Shown here piece by piece: positions 1 to 8,082 of a stretch of DNA of 64,000 bases. Below the pieces are notes generated by a model that was given only the letters and a program-made list of their open reading frames with translations, did not search any database and was not told the origin of the DNA. Each line of letters begins with the position of its first letter. Position 1 is the first letter of the stretch. This stretch comes from DAOTTY01 sp964451095 (GTDB taxonomy: Bacteria > Chloroflexota > Anaerolineae > Aggregatilineales > Phototrophicaceae): positions 1-64,000 of the forward strand of contig CAYVGI010000003.1 of assembly GCA_964451095.1 (NCBI GenBank), given 5' to 3'. Both the position numbers and the translations under genes were made by a program.

Positions 1-2
1 GC

Positions 3-23
3 GGGCGCGAGCCTATCGCGCCC
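3..23. terminator. GC-rich hairpin at the window edge
   Basis: An 8-bp perfect inverted repeat (3-10 with 16-23, 5-base loop) lies upstream of the first gene. It has no T-tract, so it may be the terminator of a gene lying off the left edge, or chance. Confidence 0.25.
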
Positions 24-79
24 AGTACCCCACATGTTTTCCCACACACATTGATTTAAACACAGGATAGTTATTGCTT

Positions 80-1861
80 ATGCTGCGTGGATTTCGCTGG
101 CAGTTGCTCGTGCTGGTCGTCGCTGTCGGGCTGTTTATTGCCGCACTGCTCAATCGCACACCACCTCCGCCACCGCCTGTGCCCACGGCGGTAACAGAAA
201 CCGCAACGGAAACACCCCTGCCCACCCAAACACCCATCCCCACCGCAGCGGACGTAACACCGCTGCCGCAATCCGCTGCCAGCGGCATAGCCACGCATCG
301 AGAGGCACTCGTCGGTGAGGTGAACCGCCTGAACCCGATCTTTCGCGGGCTAAACCCGGCGGAAGACGACGTTACAGCGCTGCTGTTCGAGGGATTGGTA
401 CGCACCAACGAGTATGGCGAGCCTGAACCCGCGCTTGCCCAGGACTGGATTGTCGCCAACAACTACATTGAGTACGTGTTTCGGCTGCGCCAGGATGTGC
501 TGTGGCACGATGGCACACCATTCACAGCGCGGGACGTGGCGTACACGATGGACATCCTGCGTGACCCCGACTTTCCTGGCGACCCCAAGGTGGGCGCGTT
601 CTGGCGGACGGTGGAAACACAGGTGTTGGACGACTACACCGTGCGCTTTCGGCTCACGCAACCGCTGGGCAGCTTCCTGGACGCACTGCGCATCGGTATA
701 TTGCCGGAGCACGCCCTCAGCGGCACCACCGCCGCCGATTTAATCGACCATCCGTTTAACCTCACGCCCATCGGCACCGGACCGTACCAGCGCGAGGCAA
801 TCCGAACCGGAGATGGCAGCCGCATCACGGTGATTGACCTGCGTGCCGCACCCGTCTACCAACAGCGCACACAGACTGAATACGGCATCCAGCGTGTGCG
901 CTTTCAGGTTTACTCCACATTTGACGAGGCACTCACCGCATTCAGCGCGGGCAACGTGGATGGGCTTGCCAGCACAAATCGCGTCCAGCGCCCGGCAATG
1001 CTGGGGCTGCCAGATGCCAACCTTTACACCAAGCTAGAGCCGACCCTGGGCACGCTGGTATTCAACTGGCGACGCCCCGAACCCACCGACGAGCAGGACA
1101 CCCCGCTGCCCAACCCATTCCGAGAGGAGCGCGTGCGCGAGGCGCTGATTTTGGCGCTTAACCGCACCAGCATTGTGGAACGCAACCTGATTAACGTGGC
1201 GGTGCCCGCGAACAACCCACTCATGCCCGGCTCCTGGGCGCACGCGGCAGACATCGGGCTGCCCGCCCCCAACCCGGAGGAGGCGCTTAGCCTGCTGGAT
1301 AGCGTGAACCTGCCCACCAGCGCCCCCGGCGCTACTGAAGAACCCTCACCCAGCGGCGGCACCCTGCGCGTGAGCATCCTCACGCCGAACGAAGCTGCGT
1401 TGGTCGCCATTGCGGACGAAGTCGCGGAGCAGTGGTCACAAATTGGCGTGGAAGCAACGGTGAACGCAGCAAACCCGGACGCCTACCGCCAGCAGCTAGA
1501 CGACGGCGCGTTTGATGTCGCACTGGTCGAGCTTTCGCTGGGCAACAGCGCAGACCCGGACGTGTACTCCTTCTGGCATCAGGGGCAGTTCCCGGACGGC
1601 GACAATGTGAGCGCCGTGGACGACCGCCGCATCAGCGAGACGTTGGAACGCGCCCGCCGTGATCCGTTCGGACTGAACCGCGTGCAGCACTACCGGGACT
1701 TCCAGTTGGCGTTTGTTGACCGATCCGTTGCCATCCCGCTGTATTATCCGCTGTATACGTATGTCGTCAGCGAACGGATTGAGGGTGTGCAGCTTGGCTT
1801 CGTCGGGGAACCGTCCGACAGGCTGCGAAACATCCAGGCATGGCAGATCAACACGAATTAG
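80..1861 (+). CDS. Peptide-type ABC transporter substrate-binding protein (SBP family 5)
   Basis: This 593-residue protein resembles the extracytoplasmic binding proteins of dipeptide/oligopeptide ABC importers, which capture the ligand and pass it to a permease. The N-terminus has one hydrophobic segment (about residues 7-23), then a Pro run and a Thr/Pro-rich stalk. There is no lipobox Cys, so it is probably held by an uncleaved membrane anchor. The family's core follows: the LFEGLVR segment, LWHDGTPFTARDV, and GTGPY near residue 235. ATG at 80 is preferred over TTG at 74. No permease or ATPase gene is adjacent on the right, and the left side is outside the window. The ligand cannot be told from sequence. 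Confidence 0.85.
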   Translation: MLRGFRWQLLVLVVAVGLFIAALLNRTPPPPPPVPTAVTETATETPLPTQTPIPTAADVTPLPQSAASGIATHREALVGEVNRLNPIFRGLNPAEDDVTALLFEGLVRTNEYGEPEPALAQDWIVANNYIEYVFRLRQDVLWHDGTPFTARDVAYTMDILRDPDFPGDPKVGAFWRTVETQVLDDYTVRFRLTQPLGSFLDALRIGILPEHALSGTTAADLIDHPFNLTPIGTGPYQREAIRTGDGSRITVIDLRAAPVYQQRTQTEYGIQRVRFQVYSTFDEALTAFSAGNVDGLASTNRVQRPAMLGLPDANLYTKLEPTLGTLVFNWRRPEPTDEQDTPLPNPFREERVREALILALNRTSIVERNLINVAVPANNPLMPGSWAHAADIGLPAPNPEEALSLLDSVNLPTSAPGATEEPSPSGGTLRVSILTPNEAALVAIADEVAEQWSQIGVEATVNAANPDAYRQQLDDGAFDVALVELSLGNSADPDVYSFWHQGQFPDGDNVSAVDDRRISETLERARRDPFGLNRVQHYRDFQLAFVDRSVAIPLYYPLYTYVVSERIEGVQLGFVGEPSDRLRNIQAWQINTN

Positions 1862-1924
1862 GACGCATCTTTCGCGGAGAGCGTTTCCATTATATTTTGG
1901 GGATACGATCACCCTGAATTGTCG

Positions 1925-2728
1925 TCACCATGCCCCCTCCTGCTGCAAAATCTCACGCAGCAATGCCTTTCGTGCTGCTCCACCTAGCGTTTCCAGCTTG
2001 CGCACCCCCAGCGGATCAATCTCCTCACGCAGCAGGCGCAGTTGCTCGTCGGTGGGCGGTTCGGTTTCCGCAACATCCGGCGCTGCTGCCAGCGGGAAAC
2101 CCGTCTTCGCCTGCACCCGCTCTACCGTCACACCGGGGTGGAGGTGGGTTAGCCGCATCGTGCCTTCTGCCCAATCAAACTGCCCCAGGTCACTCACCAG
2201 ATAGCGCGGGCCGCTGCCCAGTGTGCGCTGCGGCACATGACCTAACCCGCTCACCACGTCCACCTGCGGCACAAACGTCACACGGGAGTGGCGCGGCACA
2301 TACAGGTATACCTTGTCGGAATACACCGTCACGTCCGGGATGCCGCCCGTGCCGGGGAGCCGTGTGCGGGGTTTGTTCAGCAAAACGTTGTTAAAGCAAC
2401 CATCGGGCTGCACCTGCGCCGGGCGGAAGAACTCCTTTGGATGGTAGCGCGGCAGCAGTTCGCCCACCGCCACATCGAACCCCACATGCATGTCCGCTTG
2501 TTCCAGCCACGCAGCCTCGTTGGTTGCTACGCCTAGCACGCCCCACCTAGCGGATAACCCCGGTGCGACCGCAGGCGCAAACGTCACAGTTGGGGCATGG
2601 GTACACTTCGCCAGGATGTACCCCGCCATCACCAACGGCGTATTAATGCCCTGCGCCAGCACATCACCGTTGCGTACCTGCCGCGCAACGCACACGGCTA
2701 TAATCTCATCTGTGGTTGCAAGGGACAT
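1925..2728 (-). CDS. CoA-transferase-like beta subunit (GctB/IpdB type), orphan
   Basis: The 267 residues match the beta subunit of family I CoA-transferases. The landmarks are the GINTPLVMAGYILAK segment, the RLPGTGGIPD Gly-rich loop, RHSRVTFVPQVDVVSGLGH, and a C-terminal TLHPGVTVE-like stretch (here THLHPGVTVE). These enzymes normally work with an alpha subunit from an adjacent gene. None is present: the upstream neighbour is a divergent phosphatase gene and the downstream neighbour converges. The region where transferases carry the catalytic Glu (SENG-like) reads PGLSARWG, with no Glu, as in IpdB-like ring-opening hydrolases. Its substrate and partner are unknown. Confidence 0.7.
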   Translation of the reverse strand: MSLATTDEIIAVCVARQVRNGDVLAQGINTPLVMAGYILAKCTHAPTVTFAPAVAPGLSARWGVLGVATNEAAWLEQADMHVGFDVAVGELLPRYHPKEFFRPAQVQPDGCFNNVLLNKPRTRLPGTGGIPDVTVYSDKVYLYVPRHSRVTFVPQVDVVSGLGHVPQRTLGSGPRYLVSDLGQFDWAEGTMRLTHLHPGVTVERVQAKTGFPLAAAPDVAETEPPTDEQLRLLREEIDPLGVRKLETLGGAARKALLREILQQEGAW

Positions 2729-2876
2729 TTGGTGCCTACACCATCTCTAAATATCAATTTACCCCAGTCTTAATCACGTTACTCAAACCGCTTTAACGGG
2801 ATTCGGTATCGTCAATATATCCATCGTTTTGAGCATGGATGTTAGCAAAATTTTCCCAAGGGAGTAGAGTTTTACT

Positions 2877-4406
2877 ATGAACCGTTTTTCCACCATTGTA
2901 GCGGCACTGCTCTGCACGCTGCTCGTACTTGTCGTACCGACCTCCGCGCAGGACAGCGAGACCGGTAACGTTATCTTCTTCCACCCGGATGGCACCGGCC
3001 TGAACCACTGGAACGCCGGTCGTATGTACTGGGAAGGCCCGGATGGTAGCCTGAACTGGGATATGCTGCCAGAAATGGCTGTTTACCGTGGTCACATGCA
3101 GGATCGCCTGACGGGTACCTCTCACGGTGGCGCTACTGTACACGCCTATGGCTACAAGATGTTCAACAACTCCTTCGGTAAGGACGGCACACGCTTCGTC
3201 AACAGCCTCAGCGGTTTCGAAGGCACCATCCTGCGTGAAGCTGCTACCGTCGGTATGCCAACCGGCCTGGTAAACGACGGCGACCTGGCAGAGCCGGGCA
3301 CGGCTGTATTCACCAGCGAAGTTGACAACCGCAGCGAGTCCGAAGAAATCGTGCGTCAGATCCTCGATGGCCGTCCGGGCTACGAAGGTGAGCCGCGCCC
3401 GGTTGTGATGCTGGCTGGCGGTGAAGGCTGGTTCCTGCCGGCAGATACGCCGAAGTGCGAGGGCGAGATCACGCTGGACTGCTACGTCCACGACAACCCG
3501 TTCAGCGGCAGTGGCCCGACGCGTGAAGATGGCCGCAACCTGCTCCAGGAATTCGCTGACGAAGGCTACGAGATCGTTCGTACCCGTGAAGAGTTCGAAG
3601 CACTCCAGGCACAGATTGACGCAGACCCGGAATTTACCCCGCTGGTACTGGGCCTGTTCTCCCGCGATGACATCTTCAACGACGAAACCGAAGAAGAACT
3701 GATCCAGGCCGACCTGGTTCAGGACGACATGATGGATACAAAGGAAGGCCGTCTGATCCTGTGGGGTGGCTTCCCGGATACACCGAGCTACAACCCGCCG
3801 ACCGTTGCTGAAATGAACGCAATGGCACTGGAAGTGCTCAACCGCCACAGCGCAGAGGCAGAAATGCCATTCTTCCTCGTCAGCGAGTCTGAGAGCAATG
3901 ACAACCTGCCGAACAACGCCAACGCAATCGGTATGCTCAACGCTGTGAAGCGTGCAGACGATGCCATCGGTGTCTTCAGCAGCTTTATTGCAGAAAACCC
4001 GAACACCCTGCTCATCACGGCTGCTGACAGCGACGGTGGTGCCCCGGCTGTATTCAGCCCAGCACCAGTTGACGAAGACGGCAACGTGACCGTGAGCGCC
4101 GGTAACCCGACCAACATTGGCTACGACTTCGGCTTCCCGCTGGACGGTATTGAGGGCCAGGCCACTGCTCCATTCATCAGTGCTCCGAATGCTTTCGGTG
4201 ATGAAATCGACTTCGCTATCGGCTGGCCGGGCCGCGACGACGTGGCTGGCGCGATCCTCAGCCGTGCCGAGGGCCTGAACAGCGACATGCTGCGCACCGA
4301 GTTCAGCGCGCAGTTCGACAGCACCGACGTGTACCGCATCATGTACGTGACGCTGTTCGGTGAAATGCTGCCCACCTCCTACGGCGAGATGGCTCCTGAC
4401 CGTTAG
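2877..4406 (+). CDS. Secreted alkaline-phosphatase-fold protein with altered metal ligands
   Basis: The 509-residue protein has a clear Sec signal peptide (residues 1-24, ending TSA-Q). It aligns with the alkaline phosphatase fold: the first metal Asp in HPDGTG (D38), a Ser in the nucleophile position (S82, TGTSHGGAT), an ExxxxD segment (E337, D342) and TAADSDGG near 381-388. Two His ligands of classical PhoA appear substituted: N346 follows E337/D342 where His is expected, and S385 follows D384 where the usual motif is DH. It is therefore likely exported, but may be a phosphatase with unusual metal use or a related hydrolase. RBS GGAG lies at 2861-2864. Arg and Gly codons favour CGT and GGT more than in neighbouring genes, suggesting strong expression. 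Confidence 0.75.
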   Translation: MNRFSTIVAALLCTLLVLVVPTSAQDSETGNVIFFHPDGTGLNHWNAGRMYWEGPDGSLNWDMLPEMAVYRGHMQDRLTGTSHGGATVHAYGYKMFNNSFGKDGTRFVNSLSGFEGTILREAATVGMPTGLVNDGDLAEPGTAVFTSEVDNRSESEEIVRQILDGRPGYEGEPRPVVMLAGGEGWFLPADTPKCEGEITLDCYVHDNPFSGSGPTREDGRNLLQEFADEGYEIVRTREEFEALQAQIDADPEFTPLVLGLFSRDDIFNDETEEELIQADLVQDDMMDTKEGRLILWGGFPDTPSYNPPTVAEMNAMALEVLNRHSAEAEMPFFLVSESESNDNLPNNANAIGMLNAVKRADDAIGVFSSFIAENPNTLLITAADSDGGAPAVFSPAPVDEDGNVTVSAGNPTNIGYDFGFPLDGIEGQATAPFISAPNAFGDEIDFAIGWPGRDDVAGAILSRAEGLNSDMLRTEFSAQFDSTDVYRIMYVTLFGEMLPTSYGEMAPDR

Positions 4407-4446
4407 TCGTTAGTTCGACCAGCAGCGCCCCGCAACTTGCAAAGTG

Positions 4447-4476
4447 AGAGCGCACTGACGAAAATCAGTGCGCTCT
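4447..4476. terminator. Bidirectional terminator hairpin
   Basis: A perfect 12-bp stem (4447-4458 with 4465-4476) with a CGAAAA loop sits between two convergent genes, the phosphatase and rtcB. A short T-rich run follows on the plus strand. It can serve both. Confidence 0.8.
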
Positions 4477-4485
4477 TGCTGTGCT

Positions 4486-5727
4486 CTACTTGCGTACCTT
4501 GCCGTCCATGCGCACAATGCGCGGCGTAAACGTCCCCACAATGTCCACCAACTCCGTCTGAGCGGCGATCACATCCTCAATTGATTTGTACGCCTGCGGT
4601 GCCTCGTCCAGGTCGCCGCCTATCAGCTTAATCCCGCGCTTTTGCAGGTACTTCTTCTGCTCGCTTTTGGTGATGTTCTCCTTAGCCTGCCGCCGGCTCA
4701 TCTGGCGGCCCGCCCCGTGCGACGCGGAGTTCAGCGCGGCGTTCACGCCCTTGCCCCGCACCAGGTAGCCCGCATCGCCCATAGAGCCAGGAATGATGCC
4801 CATTACCCCCTCACCCGCTGGGGTTGCGCCCTTGCGGTGTACTATGATCTCGCGCTCGGTGCCGTCCGCGCCAGTGAACCTCTCCTGCCAGGCAAAGTTA
4901 TGGTGATTTTCCACACCCGCCGCAGCTTTCACACTTGCCGCTTTTGCCACCCGCTGGTGAATCACCTCATGGTTGGCGGCGGCATAGCGTCCGGCTAGCT
5001 CCATGCTCAGCCAGTACTCCTGCCCAATTTCTTTGTCCAGGGGCAGCCAGCCCAGGTGCTGCACTTCCCGCTCAAGGTGGTGCATGTGCTTGGCGATGTC
5101 TGAGTAGGTGTTGGCAATGGAAAAGCCCACCCCGCGTGAGCCACTGTGCGACAGCAGCGCGAGATACTTGCCGCGCTTAAGCCCCAGCGCATCATCGTCC
5201 ATTGGCAGGTCGAACTCGCCCCACTCTACAAAGTGATTGCCAGACCCACTCGTGCCAAGCTGTGCGTAACCCTTGTCCTTCAGTGACTGTAGCTGTCGGG
5301 TTGCGTCCCAGTCCTGGTCGTCCATCACCCCGTGCTCAGAACGGTCGTATTTGTCGAACGTGGAACCCGCCCCGAAGCGCGTTTGCTCCACCAGTGCCGT
5401 TTCGAACCGCCCCACCTGCTGCCCCAGCACAATAGACGACTCTGGGAAGATGCTCAGGCGCATCCGGCAGGCGATGTCCACACCCACCGCGTACGGGATC
5501 ACAGCGCCCTCGGTCGCCAGCACGCCGCCGATAGGCAGCCCATAGCCGACGTGCGCGTCCGGCATCAGTGCCCCCGCAACACTAATGGGCAACCGCATCG
5601 CCGCGTTCATCTGCGCATAGGAACCCTCATCAATGTATTGCTCGCCCCACACAGCATACGGCAGGGGTGCCTCCCGCAGCGGCACATAATCCTGCGCGGG
5701 TGTTTGCTTTTTGTTCTTTTTTGCCAT
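4486..5727 (-). CDS. rtcB: RtcB-type RNA-splicing ligase
   Basis: RtcB joins RNA 2',3'-cyclic phosphate or 3'-phosphate ends to 5'-OH ends using GTP and Mn2+, in tRNA splicing or RNA repair. The 413 residues carry the family signatures: PDAHVGYGLPIGG (56-68), the metal site GVDIAC (D84, C87), GSGNHF (H165), SHSGSRG (H194), ENHHNF (H275/H276), HRKGATPA (297-304) and SASHGAGR with the guanylylated His (H337). All key residues appear intact. No archease or RtcA gene is nearby. An RBS-like AGAAGG precedes the ATG. The gene converges on the phosphatase gene. Confidence 0.95.
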   Translation of the reverse strand: MAKKNKKQTPAQDYVPLREAPLPYAVWGEQYIDEGSYAQMNAAMRLPISVAGALMPDAHVGYGLPIGGVLATEGAVIPYAVGVDIACRMRLSIFPESSIVLGQQVGRFETALVEQTRFGAGSTFDKYDRSEHGVMDDQDWDATRQLQSLKDKGYAQLGTSGSGNHFVEWGEFDLPMDDDALGLKRGKYLALLSHSGSRGVGFSIANTYSDIAKHMHHLEREVQHLGWLPLDKEIGQEYWLSMELAGRYAAANHEVIHQRVAKAASVKAAAGVENHHNFAWQERFTGADGTEREIIVHRKGATPAGEGVMGIIPGSMGDAGYLVRGKGVNAALNSASHGAGRQMSRRQAKENITKSEQKKYLQKRGIKLIGGDLDEAPQAYKSIEDVIAAQTELVDIVGTFTPRIVRMDGKVRK

Positions 5728-5814
5728 GCGTTTTTAACCTTCTAGCTTACACAGTTTATAATGGGTCAAAAGGGGTCACAACGTCAAGCTATAGAAGTGT
5801 AAAAATCAGTGCAA

Positions 5815-5844
5815 TTGGGACGCTTTCGGTAACTATGCTACAAT
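5815..5844 (+). promoter_or_regulatory. Predicted sigma-70-type promoter of the cNMP-binding gene
   Basis: TTGGGA at 5815-5820 and TACAAT at 5839-5844 are separated by 18 bases in the divergent gap after rtcB. The -10 sits in a GCTACAATGC context, 47 bases before the ATG. Confidence 0.6.
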
Positions 5845-5885
5845 GCCCTGAGATATGTCGTCATAGGCGAAGATAGGAGTACCGC

Positions 5886-6395
5886 ATGTCCGTCGTTGTG
5901 CTAAAGCAAGCGGATATTTTCTACGAATTTACCAACACACAGCTTGAACTCGTGTCCTCCATCACGAATGAGCGTACGTTTGAGCCGAACGAGATCATTT
6001 TTGAGGAAAATACCCCTGGTGATGAACTGTCAATCATTGCAGACGGCGAAGTCGCTATCCAGGTAAACCCGGCACTGCTCGGTAAAGACTCCTCCATTGG
6101 TTCACAAACTATTGCCACCCTGCGTCGTGGACAGTCCTTCGGGGAAGTCTCGCTGGTGGACGAAGGGTTGCGTTCTGCAAGGGCTAAGGCAACAGACGAG
6201 GGTGCACGCCTTGTGGTCATCCCACGGGATAAGCTGATGCGCCTGTGCGATTCCTACCCGCAGCTTGGCTATCGGCTGATGCGCAACCTCGCCGCAGACC
6301 TTGCCATGAAGATCCGCAACACTGACCTTCAAGTCCGCGAATACCTCACCTGGACGAGCCAGCAGGCACAAGCTGAAGACAGCAGCGACGATTAG
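5886..6395 (+). CDS. Single-domain cyclic-nucleotide-binding protein
   Basis: The 169-residue protein consists of a cNMP-binding beta-roll (about residues 10-130) with the typical GDELSIIADGEVAI and GQSFGEVSLVDEG phosphate-binding-cassette segments. A short helical tail and an acidic C-terminus (EDSSDD) follow. There is no C-terminal helix-turn-helix as in CRP/FNR, so it probably acts as a ligand-responsive partner rather than a DNA binder. In the cassette, RSARAKAT contains the Arg expected to contact the cyclic phosphate. RBS AGGAG (5875-5879) fits the ATG. It stands alone between a promoter and a terminator. Confidence 0.85.
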   Translation: MSVVVLKQADIFYEFTNTQLELVSSITNERTFEPNEIIFEENTPGDELSIIADGEVAIQVNPALLGKDSSIGSQTIATLRRGQSFGEVSLVDEGLRSARAKATDEGARLVVIPRDKLMRLCDSYPQLGYRLMRNLAADLAMKIRNTDLQVREYLTWTSQQAQAEDSSDD

Positions 6396-6437
6396 CGTTC
6401 CTCTACATCAGCACCTCCACCAACTGGAAATCATCAC

Positions 6438-6464
6438 AGGCGATCATCATCCGATCGCCTTTTT
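6438..6464 (+). terminator. Rho-independent terminator after the cNMP gene
   Basis: An 8-bp perfect stem (6438-6445 with 6453-6460) with a 7-base loop is followed by TTTTT (6460-6464). Confidence 0.8.
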
Positions 6465-6487
6465 GTGCTTTTGTGCCAGTCACACGC

Positions 6488-6493
6488 TACAAT
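6488..6493 (+). promoter_or_regulatory. -10 box of the first DUF4397 gene
   Basis: TACAAT in a GCTACAAT context lies exactly 47 bases before the ATG at 6535. No convincing -35 was seen; TTGTGC at 6463 would need a 19-base spacer. Confidence 0.5.
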
Positions 6494-6534
6494 TCATGCA
6501 TCAAAACCCTGCTAAGTGGAGGCGATCATCGACA

Positions 6535-7938
6535 ATGTGGCAACCTAAACCTATCGCGTGGCTTTGGCTGGCAGCGTTGACGTTCACGCTTGTTGGTCCG
6601 CAGCCTTTGCTCGCACAAGATAGCGACACCGACACAGAAGCAACAGACATCGCCCGTATGCGTGTGGGGCACTTCTCGCCAGACCTCGGAGCAGTTGACC
6701 TCTACATCAACGGCGAGCTTATCGTCGAGGAGTTTACCTACCCTGACTTAACAGAATGGCTATCATTTGAGCCCGGCACCGTTGAAATTGGCTTGGCAAT
6801 CCCAGGTGAATCCCCAGAAAACCTTGTGGTCGACCCAACTGACATTGACCTAGAGGCAGAAACGTGGAGCACCATCACAGCAATTGGCGAAGTTGCACGG
6901 GACAGCTTGGAAATCCATACGCTGCTTGAGGATTACAGTGACGTTCCGCCCTCGGTGACGCGCATCACGGTTTTTAATGCTATCTCCGCTGGGGGTCTGG
7001 TCGATCTGTACGCTGATGACGATTTGCTATCGCGCGGGCTGGCATACCCTGGCTCAACAGGTGACAACGACGGCATCGACACAATTGAATACCCCGCAGG
7101 CGAATACGAGCTACGTCTGGTGGACTTCACCAACGAAGAAAATGTGTTTTTCACGTCACAGTCGGTTCTCGGCGCTGACCGTCACTACTTCATCGTTGCC
7201 ATCGGTCGCGGTGCAAACCCCAATGGCTACTTCACCGCGACTGACATGACGATGTTTGATGAAAACATGGAAACAGACAGCGCACAAGAGGTAGGCGATG
7301 GCGTCGCTCACGTTCGGGTAGGGCACTTTGCAGGCAACACAGAACCACTTGACCTGTATCTGGATGAACTTCTGACGGAAATACAGGGAGTACGCTACGG
7401 CGGGCTAAGCCAGTGGGTTACCGTGCCCGCGGGTATTTACGAGACCACATTTACCCTCGCTGCTATGCCGCTGAGCAACCCTGTTGGCACCCCTTTCGAG
7501 ATCACACTGTTTGAGGATAGTTGGAACACCATTACCGTGGTCAACGGTGGTAGCGATGAAACGATTATCGGCAGGAACATAGAGGAAGACTACTCCCCGA
7601 TACCGCAGGATTCCAGCCGGATCACCTTCTTCAATGCTATTCCAGACGCCCCACCGCTGGACTTAATGGTAGGCGACGAAGCTTACGGTCCTGTGGGCTT
7701 CCCAGGTGCCGGTCCCTCTCGCGATGATGGCAGCACAGTCGTTAACGTAGCAGCAGGTGCCTACGATATTTCCGTGACAACCGAGGGCGACGAGACCGTT
7801 TTCGCGTTGCCCTCTGGCACACAGCTTGCCTCTGGCAATCACTACTTCATTGCGATGATTGATACGATAGAAGCGCCTAATGTTTATGTGCAGGCAATCA
7901 CGCAAGCTGCCGCGCTGGAGAGCGCCGAAGAGCGCTAA
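6535..7938 (+). CDS. Exported DUF4397-domain protein
   Basis: The ATG at 6535 follows GGAGG (about 6518-6522) and begins a signal peptide (residues 1-27, ending LLAQ), giving 467 residues. An upstream in-frame ATG at 6463 lies before the predicted promoter and is rejected. The mature part holds two DUF4397-type modules. Each starts with a VRVGHF or MRVGHF strand followed by a DLYINGE/DLYLDE strand, and each contains a second half with RITVFNAI or RITFFNAI. DUF4397 has an immunoglobulin-like beta fold and is widespread in exported proteins, but has no assigned activity. The next gene is a paralogue. Role unknown; extracellular or periplasmic location is well supported. Confidence 0.85.
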   Translation: MWQPKPIAWLWLAALTFTLVGPQPLLAQDSDTDTEATDIARMRVGHFSPDLGAVDLYINGELIVEEFTYPDLTEWLSFEPGTVEIGLAIPGESPENLVVDPTDIDLEAETWSTITAIGEVARDSLEIHTLLEDYSDVPPSVTRITVFNAISAGGLVDLYADDDLLSRGLAYPGSTGDNDGIDTIEYPAGEYELRLVDFTNEENVFFTSQSVLGADRHYFIVAIGRGANPNGYFTATDMTMFDENMETDSAQEVGDGVAHVRVGHFAGNTEPLDLYLDELLTEIQGVRYGGLSQWVTVPAGIYETTFTLAAMPLSNPVGTPFEITLFEDSWNTITVVNGGSDETIIGRNIEEDYSPIPQDSSRITFFNAIPDAPPLDLMVGDEAYGPVGFPGAGPSRDDGSTVVNVAAGAYDISVTTEGDETVFALPSGTQLASGNHYFIAMIDTIEAPNVYVQAITQAAALESAEER

Positions 7939-7964
7939 AGTCTTACAAGAAAAATATACATATC

Positions 7965-8017
7965 TTGACAAACCTTAAGCCTGCGTGGGTAGATGATTTT
8001 TGCATCACTGTTATATT
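7965..8017 (+). promoter_or_regulatory. Possible promoter of the second DUF4397 gene
   Basis: A perfect -35 TTGACA lies at 7965-7970. Its best -10 at normal distance is poor (TAGATG, 7990-7995, 19-base spacer). A better -10-like TATATT at 8012-8017 lacks its own -35. Confidence 0.3.
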
Positions 8018-8082
8018 ATGCCAGTTGACGCGTGATTTACGTTCTTCACGCTCATTTACCTGACAAGGAGGCATTGACATAC

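Noticed and set aside
13..462. Minus-strand frame at the left edge
   Set aside because: It is antisense to the binding protein's signal and stalk; its Gly/Thr-rich composition comes from the Pro/Thr codons.
2793..3848. Long open frame on the minus strand (351 codons) opposite the phosphatase-like gene
   Set aside because: The plus strand has a signal peptide, RBS and family motifs; the minus frame is a mirror of its regular GC-rich codons and matches no family.
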